Positions 1 to 8,928 of a DNA stretch of 64,000 bases are shown piece after piece. The notes below the pieces were generated by a model. That model saw only the letters and a program-made list of their open reading frames with translations. It was not told the origin of the DNA and made no database searches. The stretch spans positions 1,113,001 through 1,177,000 of the forward strand of contig NZ_PNCO02000001.1 of NCBI RefSeq assembly GCF_005886105.2, read 5' to 3'. This DNA comes from Pseudoalteromonas galatheae. Its GTDB lineage: Bacteria > Pseudomonadota > Gammaproteobacteria > Enterobacterales > Alteromonadaceae. Numbering within the stretch: the stretch's first letter is position 1; the number at the start of each line of letters is the position of its first letter. A program made the translations under genes and the position numbers.

Positions 1-1
1 C

Positions 2-682
2 ACTGACACAGGAAGAGCAACGATCCCTCAACCGGATAGAAGTTTTCAGAGACCGGTATCTGGTGGCACGTCGAATACCGCAAGTGTTAGAGCGTCGGGT
101 AAAAGGTATGGATTGGTTGCAATTGGCACGTCAACAGGTGGACCCGTTGCGCTGCAAACGATATTGACGCAGTTGCCTGCGAACTTCCCTCATCCAATTT
201 TACTTATCCAGCATATGCCTGCCGCGTTTACGCCTGCGTTTGCAGCAAGATTAAATAGCTTATGCCAGATTAAAGTTAAAGAGGCGGAACAAGGGGATAG
301 ATTAATGCCTGGCGTGGCCTATTTAGCCCCAGGTGGTAAGCAAATGCTGGTTGAAAGTCGCGGTGGTAGTAAAACACTTAAAGTGTTTGAGGATGATAGC
401 CCACGGATCACCTACAAACCTAGCGTTGATGTGACATTTGCGAGTGTTGCAAAAGCTTATGGCAGCGACACGTTAGCAATTGTCTTAACGGGAATGGGCG
501 CAGATGGCCGAGATGGCGCTCGTATGCTAAAGCAGGTGGGGGCCACTATTTGGGCGCAAGATGAAGCGACTTGTGTTGTGTACGGCATGCCTCAAGCAGT
601 CGCCGGCGCTGGACTTTCTTCGGATAGTATCGCCCTACAAGACTTTGCTGCGAGAATTAATAAAGAAGCAGGTAACCAATAG
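2..682 (+). CDS. cheB: Chemotaxis response regulator protein-glutamate methylesterase CheB (5' partial)
   Basis: CheB removes methyl groups from chemoreceptor glutamates to adapt chemotaxis signalling. The frame is open to the left window edge, so the N-terminal receiver domain lies outside; what remains is a polar linker (about 37 residues) and the full C-terminal methylesterase domain. The catalytic triad can be placed: the Ser of GTSTGGP at 131-133, the His of LIQHMP at 212-214 and the Asp of GMGADG at 503-505. It is the first gene of a row continuing into parC, parP and cheW. The TTG at 113 is internal and not a start. Identification is firm; only the 5' end is missing. Confidence 0.96.
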   Translation, partial: TDTGRATIPQPDRSFQRPVSGGTSNTASVRASGKRYGLVAIGTSTGGPVALQTILTQLPANFPHPILLIQHMPAAFTPAFAARLNSLCQIKVKEAEQGDRLMPGVAYLAPGGKQMLVESRGGSKTLKVFEDDSPRITYKPSVDVTFASVAKAYGSDTLAIVLTGMGADGRDGARMLKQVGATIWAQDEATCVVYGMPQAVAGAGLSSDSIALQDFAARINKEAGNQ

Positions 683-809
683 ACTAAGCTATTACTTGGT
701 TGCTCTGCTTGAAGCTTGTAAATATCAAACGTCTAAAAAGAATAAATAACACTGAGTTGGTATAGTATCTATTGAACGAAATCAATAGTGATAAGCGAAG
801 GAATATAGA

Positions 810-1580
810 GTGAAAATTTGGACAGTAGCAAATCAAAAAGGTGGCGTGGGTAAAACCACGACGACGGTAAGCTTAGGAGGCATTCTTGCTGAACAAGGTC
901 ACCGAGTTTTGCTTATTGATACCGATCCTCATGCTTCACTGACATATTACTTTGGTATTGATTCTGAAGAGCTAGAAGTCAGTGTGTATGATATTTTTGC
1001 ACGCGGCAGCAGTATGACGAGTGAAGAAATTTTACAGTCTCTTTGCCCATCAACTATTGAAAATCTTGATATTTTGCCTGCCACTATGGCCATTGCTACG
1101 CTCGATCGTAGTATGGGTAATAAAACGGGTATGGGGCTTATCTTAAAGAAATCGCTCGAAAAAATAGCGGATCAATATGATTATGCTATTTTAGACTGTC
1201 CACCCGTACTTGGTGTGTTGATGGTCAATGCGCTAGCAGCGAGTGAGCGAATTTTAGTGCCGGTTCAAACTGAATTTTTGGCGTTGAAGGGACTAGATAG
1301 AATGATGCGCACGATGGAGCTAATGCAGTCTTCACAGCAGAAGCAGTATCAATACACCATTATTCCAACAATGTATGATAAACGGACCAAAGCGTCGTTG
1401 GAGGCGTATAAAACGTTGCTGGCAACATACAAAGAGGCCGTTTGGCCAGGCGTGGTGCCCGTAGATACCAAGTTTAGGGATGCGAGCCTTGCACAGCAGG
1501 TCCCAGTACAGTTTTGTCCTAAATCGCGAGGCGTATTTGCGTATCGTGCACTATTGGACTACCTAAAGCAGTTAAGCTAG
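810..1580 (+). CDS. parC: ParA-family ATPase ParC, chemotaxis array positioning
   Basis: A MinD/ParA-type ATPase of 256 residues with a deviant Walker A motif (KGGVGKTTTT, residues 10-19) and a DCPP-type Walker B region. In vibrios the homologue encoded between cheB and parP places chemotaxis arrays at the cell pole, and the gene order here is the same, which is why I call ParC rather than chromosome-partition ParA/Soj. The start is GTG at 810, preceded by GAAGGA seven bases upstream. A 127-bp gap separates it from cheB. It is followed eight bases later by parP, so the two are probably co-transcribed. The symbol should not be confused with topoisomerase IV parC. Confidence 0.87.
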   Translation: MKIWTVANQKGGVGKTTTTVSLGGILAEQGHRVLLIDTDPHASLTYYFGIDSEELEVSVYDIFARGSSMTSEEILQSLCPSTIENLDILPATMAIATLDRSMGNKTGMGLILKKSLEKIADQYDYAILDCPPVLGVLMVNALAASERILVPVQTEFLALKGLDRMMRTMELMQSSQQKQYQYTIIPTMYDKRTKASLEAYKTLLATYKEAVWPGVVPVDTKFRDASLAQQVPVQFCPKSRGVFAYRALLDYLKQLS

Positions 1581-1588
1581 AGAACATA

Positions 1589-2350
1589 ATGAGTAAGCAT
1601 TTATTTGCAAATGAAAAGGTGATGAAGCAGTATCTTGGCGCCCTGTTACAAGAGGAACCAGAGATTGAACAATGCGAATTATCGCCGGTTGCAAAGCTGC
1701 TTGAGCAAGTAAAAGAGCCAGAACCAGAGCTAGAAACGACAGAACCCCCAGCTGTGGTGGCAATCGAGCCTCAGGAACAGGTAAGTGATGTTATTGAAGA
1801 ACAATCGAGTAAATTAGCTCAAGATCTTGAAGTCACTGAAAATACATCTATTATCAAAGAACAGGCAACGATAGAATCCGTCTCGGCAAGGGATGCCTAT
1901 CAAGAAGGTGAATTCCAAGCATTGTTTTTTGAAGTGGCAGGCTTGACACTGGCGGTTCCGCTGAAATCACTTGGGGGAATACACCAACTGGGCGAAGTCA
2001 ATCAACTCTTTGGTAAACCTAAATGGTTCAAAGGCGTCATGCTAAATCGTGAAGAAAAGCTCAATGTTGTTGATACTGCGCGATGGGTAATGCCTGAAAA
2101 ATTAACACCAGAATTAGAAGATGCTCTGGATTACCAGTATTTGATTACGCTTGGGGATAGTAACTGGGGACTGTTAGCTGAGAAACTAGTCAACAACCTA
2201 ACACTCAAGCCTGAAGACATAAAGTGGCGCACAGCAGATGGTAAACGTCCTTGGTTGGCTGGGGTGATTAAAGAAAAAATGTGCGCACTGATTGATGTAG
2301 AGAATTTAAACCGTTTGCTAGAACAAGGCCTCGATAGTCGAGAGCAGTAA
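1589..2350 (+). CDS. parP: ParP-like CheW-domain protein
   Basis: A 253-residue protein with a disordered, Glu/Pro-rich N-terminal half (about residues 20-100) and a C-terminal CheW-like domain (about 108-250, beginning QALFFEVAGLTLAVPL). In vibrios ParP joins ParC to CheA and the receptor array through this C-terminal domain. The position directly between parC and cheW supports the assignment. The long acidic linker is expected to evolve fast and carries no recognisable motif. Confidence is high for a CheW-domain protein and good for ParP from synteny. Confidence 0.85.
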   Translation: MSKHLFANEKVMKQYLGALLQEEPEIEQCELSPVAKLLEQVKEPEPELETTEPPAVVAIEPQEQVSDVIEEQSSKLAQDLEVTENTSIIKEQATIESVSARDAYQEGEFQALFFEVAGLTLAVPLKSLGGIHQLGEVNQLFGKPKWFKGVMLNREEKLNVVDTARWVMPEKLTPELEDALDYQYLITLGDSNWGLLAEKLVNNLTLKPEDIKWRTADGKRPWLAGVIKEKMCALIDVENLNRLLEQGLDSREQ

Positions 2351-2374
2351 CTAGTATATTGATGGAGTGAAACC

Positions 2375-2872
2375 ATGAGCCAAGATAGACTACTTTCTGC
2401 AGACAAAAATGCTGATAGTAATGATGAAGTATTGCAATGGGTTACTTACAAGCTTGAAGAGGAAACTTACGGTATCAATGTAATGCAAGTGCAAGAAGTA
2501 TTGCGTTATACCGAAATTGCACCAGTCCCAGGTGCACCAAGCTACGTGCTGGGGATCATTAATCTGCGTGGTAACGTTGTAACGGTTATAGACACGCGAG
2601 CTAGGTTTGGCCTGCAAAGTGCAGAAGTCACGGATAATTCAAGAATTGTGATTATCGAAGCCGAGAAACAAGTTATTGGTATATTAGTCGATAGCGTTGC
2701 TGAGGTGGTTTACTTACGTAGCTCGGAAATTGACAGCGCGCCAAACATTGGCACAGAAGAAAGCGCTAAGTTTATCCAAGGCGTATCAAATCGAGAAGGC
2801 GAGCTATTGATCTTAGTCGATCTTAATAAGCTATTAAACGATGATGAATGGGATGAGCTGAGTCATATCTAG
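2375..2872 (+). CDS. cheW: Chemotaxis coupling protein CheW
   Basis: A full-length single-domain CheW (165 residues) that bridges chemoreceptors and the CheA kinase. The family signature is clear: VTYKLEEETYGINVMQVQEVLRY at the start, then GVINLRG-type strand residues (LGIINLRGNVV) and GILVDSVAEV. A good Shine-Dalgarno sequence (GGAG) precedes the ATG. The next gene starts on the base after the stop codon. A strong terminator-like hairpin lies only about 50 bases downstream, inside that next gene, so cheW may end its own transcript there. Confidence 0.96.
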   Translation: MSQDRLLSADKNADSNDEVLQWVTYKLEEETYGINVMQVQEVLRYTEIAPVPGAPSYVLGIINLRGNVVTVIDTRARFGLQSAEVTDNSRIVIIEAEKQVIGILVDSVAEVVYLRSSEIDSAPNIGTEESAKFIQGVSNREGELLILVDLNKLLNDDEWDELSHI

Positions 2873-3304
2873 ATGTCTGAAGTAGTAAACGCACAAACCG
2901 TTTTACTCGTCATATCAATAACCTCAAGCATACTTGCATTAGTATGCTTGAGGTTTGTTTTTGTGATGGGTAAAAAACTACAGAATGCGCAGGGTCAAAC
3001 AGCGCAACTTTCGAGCTCACTAAAAGGGGCTGAGCAACAAATAGCAATATTACGTAGCGAAGTTGCAGAGTTACGCGCCAGTATCATGAGTATTGGTAAG
3101 CGGGTGGTCGCAACCGAGCAAGAATTAAATGATGTTGCGAATCAGCAAGCAGCACAAAAATATGATGACCCCGACGCAAAAATGTATTCTCGCGCCGTGA
3201 AAATGGTGGAACTTGGCGCTGATATTGAAGAGGTGATGCGCGAGTGTGAGTTGCCAAGAGCAGAAGCAGAGCTGCTCATGTCTTTACATAACAAATCAAA
3301 ATAA
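2873..3304 (+). CDS. DUF2802 family membrane-anchored coiled-coil protein
   Basis: A 143-residue protein with one N-terminal transmembrane helix (about residues 9-32), a coiled-coil segment rich in Glu, Gln and Ala (about 36-95) and a small C-terminal helical domain ending in a helix-turn-helix-like stretch (EEVMRECELPRAEAELLMSLH). It matches what I know as DUF2802, regularly found after cheW in Vibrio, Shewanella and Pseudoalteromonas; its function is unknown. The ATG follows the cheW stop directly. A 15-bp perfect stem-loop and T-rich tract fall inside the sequence coding for the membrane helix, so expression may depend on read-through. Confidence 0.8.
   Translation: MSEVVNAQTVLLVISITSSILALVCLRFVFVMGKKLQNAQGQTAQLSSSLKGAEQQIAILRSEVAELRASIMSIGKRVVATEQELNDVANQQAAQKYDDPDAKMYSRAVKMVELGADIEEVMRECELPRAEAELLMSLHNKSK
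2920..2962 (+). terminator. Terminator-like hairpin inside the DUF2802 coding sequence
   Basis: Bases 2920-2934 (AACCTCAAGCATACT) pair perfectly with 2941-2955 around a six-base loop (TGCATT), followed by TGTTTTT. This has the form of a rho-independent terminator for cheW, but it starts 48 bases into the next reading frame. Translation of DUF2802 would unfold it, so it could attenuate the downstream gene. Confidence 0.6.
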
Positions 3305-3318
3305 TCGTCTAGAAAGTA

Positions 3319-3360
3319 GCAAGCTAGAAAATTTTGGCTATGCCTTTATATCTAGCTTGC
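3319..3360. terminator. Inverted repeat between convergent genes
   Basis: GCAAGCTAGA (3319-3328) pairs with TCTAGCTTGC (3351-3360) over a 22-base loop. It spans the junction where the DUF2802 gene and the FlhB-like gene converge, and it overlaps the last codons of the latter. A shared terminator is the simplest reading, but there is no strong T run. Confidence 0.4.
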
Positions 3361-3634
3361 CACGAAAACCTTCCCAGCCAGGTGGAAATTTACCACGCAT
3401 AATGTAAGAAAAGGCGATGAGTTCAGCAATCACATAGTAGAGCTCCCTTGGGATTTCTTGGTGTAACTCAAGCGCACTAAGTGTTTGTGCTAATGATTCA
3501 TCTTCATGGATCATGATGTTTTTCTCTTTTGCCAGCGCAATAATTTCCTCTGCCAGCTCGCCATATCCTTTAAAGGTAACCTGAGGTGCGCTTCCAGCTT
3601 CATATAACAGTCCAATAGCAGATTTTTGTGTCAT
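3338..3634 (-). CDS. FlhB C-terminal-domain homologue, stand-alone
   Basis: A 98-residue protein resembling only the cytoplasmic C-terminal domain of FlhB/EscU, the substrate-specificity switch of the flagellar and type III export gate. The shared features are an IALAKEKNI-type strand-helix followed by DESLAQTLSALELHQEIPRELYYVIAELIAF. The membrane domain is absent, and I do not see the NPTH autocleavage site of full FlhB. It lies five bases after the FliK-like gene on the same strand; in full systems FlhB and FliK work together to switch export from hook to filament subunits. The role of the free-standing form is not established. Confidence 0.78.
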   Translation of the reverse strand: MTQKSAIGLLYEAGSAPQVTFKGYGELAEEIIALAKEKNIMIHEDESLAQTLSALELHQEIPRELYYVIAELIAFSYIMRGKFPPGWEGFRGKLDIKA

Positions 3635-3639
3635 CTCTT

Positions 3640-6093
3640 TTACACCTTAATGTTGATAATTGCGTGTTCATTAAAGAACTTATCTTGAAAGCTGGCTTCT
3701 TCCCTAAGGCCTATCTCAGCGACTTGCAGCCCATGTGATGCTAACTTATGCCTGAGCGTTGCCAAATGTGGTTCTGCGAGCTTCTTGACCTGATTAGAAG
3801 TGGCTACCAACGCGCATTCTAGGGCTTTATCCATCAGCTCTGCTTGGGCATGGATCTGACCTTTCTCTGCAAAATCAAAACAAAGACGAATAAACCACAC
3901 AGATTTCTCTGGCATGCCAGGTTTTGGCGACTTTTTATATTCACCTATTTGTAATTGTGTTTGCTGTTGCTCTTGTCCTACTTTAGTGGGGAAGAGCAGG
4001 TTAACAATCAACTGCGCTTCGCTGTCTTGTTTGGCAGAGTTGGTCGCTGTAGTGTGTGATTGTTGCGGTTGTAATTGGTTATGTAATTGCCCCAATTCGT
4101 TTAACAGCTCTTTTGCTTGTGGCTGTTGTAACGCGTCTGCTGTTTGCTTGGGAGAGAGCAACTTCAGCTGCGGTAGCAGTGCATCCAGCAAAGCTTGTAT
4201 TTTTTGTGTTGCTTGATCATTACTCTGAGCTAGGTTTGCCACCTGACTACCTAATAGTGACACAATTAAACGGTCTAACATTTGTGTAAAGCTCGATTGA
4301 GTTAAACTTGTTGGCGTGTTGGCAAAGGTTGCCATGCCCAGTTGGCTTTCTAACTGGTTTTTAATGGTAATCGCGTTGACCGAGCGCTCATCAAGCAAAC
4401 GCGTAAATGCTTGGTTGACTAATTTCTGTAACTCAGGCGTCTGTTTGAATGTTTCTGCTTTTGCGAGCCTTTCAATAGTTGCAGAAGCTTGGTGTAGTAT
4501 ATTTTGTGTGTTTTCTTTTTTTTGTTCGGCCTTAGCCATGGGCAGTGCAAGCAGGGCTTCAATAATCCCTTTAATTTGATTGCTGGTAGGCTGTGGTACT
4601 GGGGAAGGTGTAGCGGTTATTTGCTTGCCTTGTGATTGTGTAGATTGCAATTGGAATATTTTAGCAGAATCTACAGGTGTAGAGCTCGCTTTACGATAAA
4701 GCGGCCGCTCTAAGACTTGTGTCAGCTGTTCAGTTTGCTTATTGTTAAGCGATTGTTTACCTGTGAGGGTGTCCAATAATAAGGACAGAGCCTTTTGTTT
4801 CACCTCAAAATCGACTGGTGGCGCTTGATATTTTGGTGTCGCTGCGAGCTGGTGTTGTAAATAGTGAGCAATAGAGTTGGCTAACTTTTCGCTTTGCAAA
4901 GGTACGTGACTTTTTTGCAGTGGTAACGGTTGCTTTGCCATCAGCTCTGTAAGATTCAGTTTTATTTGGTTTGTGAGTTGTTGTAGTGGCGTGCTTGGTT
5001 TATTCTCGTTGTGAGCACTCACTATCTCACTTTGCGCAAATAATCTTGAGGCCGAACGCTTCGATATATCACTTTGGTCGTTTTTTAGCGGAGAGTTCGC
5101 GGATTGATTGAGCTGATTTGTGAGTGGCTTCCCAAAAGGTCTTCCGATCAGGACTTGCAACGCTTTTACTACCGTTGACTTAATTTGTTGCAGATTGACT
5201 TCTATTAACGGTTTGTCATACGCCAGCGTATGTACTGATGCTAAGCGTGACTCAAGCTGTGATGGGGCTTCCTTACTAACCGCGCTTACCTGTTGCAGCA
5301 AAGTGCTAAGCGGCTTTATGGTTTCTACTTTTACTTGCTGCGCAGGTTTAGTGATATCAATTCCATTGAAAGCCGCTTTTACTTCGCCCTTTTGCCATGT
5401 GGTGGCAGCCGGCCAGTTACTGCTAATTGGCGATAAGATTACAGGACGGTCATTAATTTTAAGTGTTAATCCACTTGGCTGCGGTTTTATCTCAACGCTG
5501 CTAAGTTGACTAGAGATAAGTTTTGCAATCATTGACTTAGGTAAAGCTGTACTAAACAGCAAGTCTTTAAATTGATTGACGACTTGCAAGGAAACATTAC
5601 TTTGTTGAGCACTAAGATGCGCAATGAGTTTGTTTTCACTTGCGAGCAATTGTGCCACGGCTTGTGGAAGCGGTACTTTTAAATCAAGCGCCTTGATGTG
5701 TAATGTGGTGTCTGGCAACGTGGTTGCTGAAGACTGTACTACTGGGCTTGGCGTATGCGTCTTTAGCGTCGTTAAAATATCAAAAAGCTGTTTTGTCAGC
5801 ATTACTTGCGCTTGTAATTTGGGCGTTTGAAAGGTGACCACCTTGCCAGTTTCATCGATACTAACCTGTGCTTCTGGAAGCTGATTGGGCTGAGTTGGAG
5901 GCTTAAGCGCAAGTTGGATAGTTTGCCAGCGGCCATCAATTGCCACATCCATTTTTAGTTTATCGTTACTAATTTGGATATTCTTTGCTGCAAACGGTTG
6001 GTTTTTGGCTAAGTCTAATCTCGATACTTCGCTATTATCTGTGCTTATCACAGATGCTGTCGTCGTATTTGTCGTAATTGGCAGCTTATTCAT
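3640..6093 (-). CDS. FliK-like flagellar hook-length control protein
   Basis: A long (817-residue) low-complexity protein rich in Gln, Thr, Ser, Ala and Pro, ending in a conserved C-terminal domain (about residues 700-800; SVWFIRLCFDFAEKGQIHAQAEL followed by a helical stretch). This is the FliK C-terminal arrangement, in which a disordered ruler is followed by a globular domain that contacts FlhB. It is much longer than E. coli FliK (about 400 residues). Its partner-like FlhB C-domain gene follows in the same operon. It sits outside a main flagellar cluster, so it may be a second FliK-type protein rather than the hook ruler itself. Confidence 0.75.
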   Translation of the reverse strand: MNKLPITTNTTTASVISTDNSEVSRLDLAKNQPFAAKNIQISNDKLKMDVAIDGRWQTIQLALKPPTQPNQLPEAQVSIDETGKVVTFQTPKLQAQVMLTKQLFDILTTLKTHTPSPVVQSSATTLPDTTLHIKALDLKVPLPQAVAQLLASENKLIAHLSAQQSNVSLQVVNQFKDLLFSTALPKSMIAKLISSQLSSVEIKPQPSGLTLKINDRPVILSPISSNWPAATTWQKGEVKAAFNGIDITKPAQQVKVETIKPLSTLLQQVSAVSKEAPSQLESRLASVHTLAYDKPLIEVNLQQIKSTVVKALQVLIGRPFGKPLTNQLNQSANSPLKNDQSDISKRSASRLFAQSEIVSAHNENKPSTPLQQLTNQIKLNLTELMAKQPLPLQKSHVPLQSEKLANSIAHYLQHQLAATPKYQAPPVDFEVKQKALSLLLDTLTGKQSLNNKQTEQLTQVLERPLYRKASSTPVDSAKIFQLQSTQSQGKQITATPSPVPQPTSNQIKGIIEALLALPMAKAEQKKENTQNILHQASATIERLAKAETFKQTPELQKLVNQAFTRLLDERSVNAITIKNQLESQLGMATFANTPTSLTQSSFTQMLDRLIVSLLGSQVANLAQSNDQATQKIQALLDALLPQLKLLSPKQTADALQQPQAKELLNELGQLHNQLQPQQSHTTATNSAKQDSEAQLIVNLLFPTKVGQEQQQTQLQIGEYKKSPKPGMPEKSVWFIRLCFDFAEKGQIHAQAELMDKALECALVATSNQVKKLAEPHLATLRHKLASHGLQVAEIGLREEASFQDKFFNEHAIINIKV

Positions 6094-6196
6094 TATTTTA
6101 AATCAAATTTTCGCTAATCGGTCGCATCGGATTATTCGTATTACCATACCATTATGTTAGACTAACGCCCAATTTTAGGTAAAGAGAAGCCCAAGT

Positions 6197-6820
6197 TTGC
6201 TAGAGATAGACGCCGTCACTTGTACCAAACAAGATAGATGCTTGTTTGACTCATTAAGTTTCACTCTCCATGCGGGGCAGATCATGCAAATTGAAGGCCC
6301 AAATGGTGCCGGAAAAACCTCTTTGTTGAGGATCATTGCTGGATTCGCTAGAGCGGACGAAGGGCAGATCCGCTACAACAGCACTGATATCCGTGATGAT
6401 TATGATTCATTCGCAGCCGATTTATTATTTATTGGTCATAAGACAGGTGTCAATCAACAACTTAGTGCCTACGAAAATGTCCAACATTGGCTTATGGTTC
6501 ACGGCGCTCAGGCAGAAGAAGAAGAAGTTTATACACTGCTTGCTAAGCTCGGCTTAATCGGACTTGAAGATGTACCTGTGCGAACGTTATCTGCGGGTCA
6601 GCAGCGCCGTGTAGCGTTAGTACGTTTGTGGCTAAATCAAGCCAAGCTTTGGGTGCTAGATGAACCATTTACTGCGCTGGACAAAAAAGGGGTCGCCATG
6701 TTGCAAACCCAATTTCAGTCTCATCTCGACAAGGGGGGCGCCATTTTATTGACGACCCACCAAGATCTCACCGCACACTTTGCACAGTTACAAACTTTGG
6801 CGTTGGAGTACCGTTTGTAA
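6197..6820 (+). CDS. ccmA: Cytochrome c biogenesis ATP-binding protein CcmA
   Basis: The ATPase of the CcmAB complex, which drives release of heme-loaded CcmE from CcmC during system I cytochrome c maturation. The 207-residue ABC domain has Walker A (GPNGAGKTS), a signature motif (LSAGQQRRV) and Walker B (LWVLDEP). The start is a TTG at 6197 preceded by AAAGAGAAG; it agrees with the usual N-terminus of the family (a short strand before the first ABC motif). It opens the ccm operon and overlaps ccmB by one base (TAATG). It is divergent from the fliK-like gene across about 100 bp. Confidence 0.95.
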   Translation: MLEIDAVTCTKQDRCLFDSLSFTLHAGQIMQIEGPNGAGKTSLLRIIAGFARADEGQIRYNSTDIRDDYDSFAADLLFIGHKTGVNQQLSAYENVQHWLMVHGAQAEEEEVYTLLAKLGLIGLEDVPVRTLSAGQQRRVALVRLWLNQAKLWVLDEPFTALDKKGVAMLQTQFQSHLDKGGAILLTTHQDLTAHFAQLQTLALEYRL

Positions 6821-7506
6821 TGCAGACTCAACATTCTTATTGGTTAGCTTTTAAATCGGTTTATGCCAAAGATGTGACCTTGGCTTTTAGACAACGCGCT
6901 GAGATAGTCAATCCGCTGTTGTTTTTCTTAATCGTGATCACCTTATTTCCGTTAGCAATTGGGCCCGAACCTGCGCTGCTTACCAGAATGGCACCGGGTA
7001 TTATTTGGGTAGCGGCGCTTTTATCGACTATGTTAGGTCTAGATAAATTATTTAGGGACGATTACAACGACGGCTCATTAGAGCAATTGATTGCTTCACC
7101 TTATCCTTTATCGCTATCAGTATTAGCAAAAGTAGCAGCGCATTGGACAGTCAGTGGTTTGCCAATGGTGGTGCTTGCGCCCTTGTTCGCGCTGTTAATG
7201 AATCTCGAGTCGCAGTCTCTTAATGCGACTGTATTGACCTTACTGATAGGTACACCGTTATTAAGTTTTATTGGGGCTATTGGCGCAGGACTCACCGTTG
7301 CATTGCAAAAGGGTGGCATTTTAATGAGTTTACTCGTCCTTCCGCTTTATATCCCCGTATTGATTTTTGCAACGTCCGCCATAGATACCAGTAGCATGTC
7401 TTTAGCGTATGGTGGTCAACTTGCAATCCTTGGTGCGATGCTTGCCGTCGCAATTGTCGCCGCACCAATTGCCATATCGTCAGCTTTAAGAGTGAGTGTA
7501 AGTTAA
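6820..7506 (+). CDS. ccmB: Heme exporter protein CcmB
   Basis: A 228-residue inner-membrane protein with six predicted hydrophobic segments, the membrane partner of CcmA. The N-terminal stretch (FKSVYAKDVTLAFRQRAE) and the central DDYNDGSLEQLIASP are typical of the CcmB family. It starts within the ccmA stop codon and is followed one base later by ccmC, so translation is probably coupled. Confidence 0.95.
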   Translation: MQTQHSYWLAFKSVYAKDVTLAFRQRAEIVNPLLFFLIVITLFPLAIGPEPALLTRMAPGIIWVAALLSTMLGLDKLFRDDYNDGSLEQLIASPYPLSLSVLAKVAAHWTVSGLPMVVLAPLFALLMNLESQSLNATVLTLLIGTPLLSFIGAIGAGLTVALQKGGILMSLLVLPLYIPVLIFATSAIDTSSMSLAYGGQLAILGAMLAVAIVAAPIAISSALRVSVS

Positions 7507-7507
7507 A

Positions 7508-8245
7508 ATGTGGAAGTGGTTACATCCTTATGCCAAAGCGGAGCGTGCTTACCAACTGTGTAACACCTTGCTTCCTTACTTTGCCGTGATTGCGGTAGTG
7601 GGCTTAATTGTTGGATGGGTTTGGGGGTTAGCCTATGCGCCAGCCGACTACCAACAAAAAGATAGCTATCGTATTATCTTTATTCATGTGCCATCGGCTA
7701 TTTGGTCGATGGGTGCATACTCTTCTATGGCTATTGCAGCTATTGTTGCCTTGGTATGGCAAATTCGAAATGCTGAACTGGCGGTAATCGCCATTGCGCC
7801 AATTGGTGCGGCAATGACCGCGATTGCGTTAATCACTGGTGCTGCTTGGGGTAAACCAATGTGGGGCGCTTGGTGGGTCTGGGATGCAAGATTGACTTCA
7901 GAGCTTATCCTTTTGTTTTTGTACTTTGGTGTTTTATCTCTATATCACGCTTTTGAAGATAAAAAATCAGGTGGTCGAGCTGCCTGTATCCTTGCCATTG
8001 TCGGGGTTGTTAATCTGCCTATTATTCATTTCTCAGTAGAATGGTGGAATACGCTGCATCAGGGGTCAACTATCACCAAATTTGATACTTCAGCGATTGA
8101 TCCTTCCATGTTGTGGCCTTTGCTTATCAACATAGTGGCGTTTGCAGGTGTGCTTGGCGTGGTTACGCTAATTCGTTTGAAAAATGAAATTTTACGAAGC
8201 GAGCAACACCGTCCTTGGGTCCGCGAATTAGTGAATAGGGGTTAA
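7508..8245 (+). CDS. ccmC: Heme transporter/ligase CcmC
   Basis: CcmC presents heme in the periplasm and promotes its covalent attachment to CcmE. The protein has 245 residues and six membrane helices. The tryptophan-rich WWD motif is visible (WGAWWVWDARLTSEL), flanked by conserved periplasmic histidines (FIHVPSA before it, IIHFSVEWWNTLHQ after it). Third gene of the operon, with a two-base gap to ccmD. Confidence 0.96.
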   Translation: MWKWLHPYAKAERAYQLCNTLLPYFAVIAVVGLIVGWVWGLAYAPADYQQKDSYRIIFIHVPSAIWSMGAYSSMAIAAIVALVWQIRNAELAVIAIAPIGAAMTAIALITGAAWGKPMWGAWWVWDARLTSELILLFLYFGVLSLYHAFEDKKSGGRAACILAIVGVVNLPIIHFSVEWWNTLHQGSTITKFDTSAIDPSMLWPLLINIVAFAGVLGVVTLIRLKNEILRSEQHRPWVRELVNRG

Positions 8246-8247
8246 TC

Positions 8248-8451
8248 ATGCAGTTTGAATCCTTCAGTGAATTTTTAGCCATGGGTGGCTATGGCTTTTA
8301 TGTTTGGCTCTCATTTGGCTCATGTGCGTTAATACTTGCTGGTATTTTAGTCGGCTCTATCTTGGATGGTAAGAAGCTAAAGCAAGCAGTTAAAGCGCAA
8401 ATGGCAAGAGAAGCACGCATTAAAAAAGCAAAAGAGGAGTCGCAAGCATGA
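8248..8451 (+). CDS. ccmD: Heme exporter accessory protein CcmD
   Basis: A 67-residue protein with one membrane helix (about residues 17-37) and a short positively charged, coiled C-terminal tail. CcmD stabilises CcmE in the CcmABC complex. Sequence conservation in the family is low; the call rests on size, topology ([12 protein letters not shown] start) and its place between ccmC and ccmE. It overlaps ccmE by four bases (ATGA). Confidence 0.92.
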   Translation: MQFESFSEFLAMGGYGFYVWLSFGSCALILAGILVGSILDGKKLKQAVKAQMAREARIKKAKEESQA

Positions 8452-8927
8452 ATCCTAGACGCAAAAAAAGATTATTCACCGTTATAGCCGTTATCTTTGG
8501 TATTGGCGCGGCGGTTGGGCTTACGCTTTACGCACTACAAGAAAATATTAATCTGTTTTACACGCCGAGCGAGCTTGTTGAAGGTAAAGGTGAGTTAAAA
8601 GAAATACCGCAGATAGGCCAGAAATTGCGTATTGGTGGTATGGTTGTGCCAGGTTCCGTGGTGCGTGATGAAACGTCTTTAGATGTGTCATTTAAACTTA
8701 TCGACACCGGTCCTATGGTTACTATTCGTTATAAAGGCATTCTTCCTGATCTGTTCCGTGAAGGCCAAGGTATCGTAGCACAAGGGACGTTAGTTGAGTC
8801 TAATGTAGTTGAAGCGTTTGAAGTGCTAGCCAAACACGATGAAGAGTATATGCCATCAGAAGTGGCAGAAGCCGTGAAAGGCATTAAGCACGAAAAGCCA
8901 AAATATAATTTAAACAGCGAGAACTAA
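8448..8927 (+). CDS. ccmE: Periplasmic heme chaperone CcmE
   Basis: CcmE binds heme covalently and carries it to the CcmFH lyase. The 159-residue protein has an Arg/Lys-rich start, one membrane anchor (about residues 9-30) and an OB-fold domain. The heme-binding histidine is H130 in the motif AKHDEEYMP, with Y134 four residues later, the same numbering as E. coli CcmE. The C-terminal tail is short and charged. Confidence 0.96.
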   Translation: MNPRRKKRLFTVIAVIFGIGAAVGLTLYALQENINLFYTPSELVEGKGELKEIPQIGQKLRIGGMVVPGSVVRDETSLDVSFKLIDTGPMVTIRYKGILPDLFREGQGIVAQGTLVESNVVEAFEVLAKHDEEYMPSEVAEAVKGIKHEKPKYNLNSEN

Positions 8928-8928
8928 G

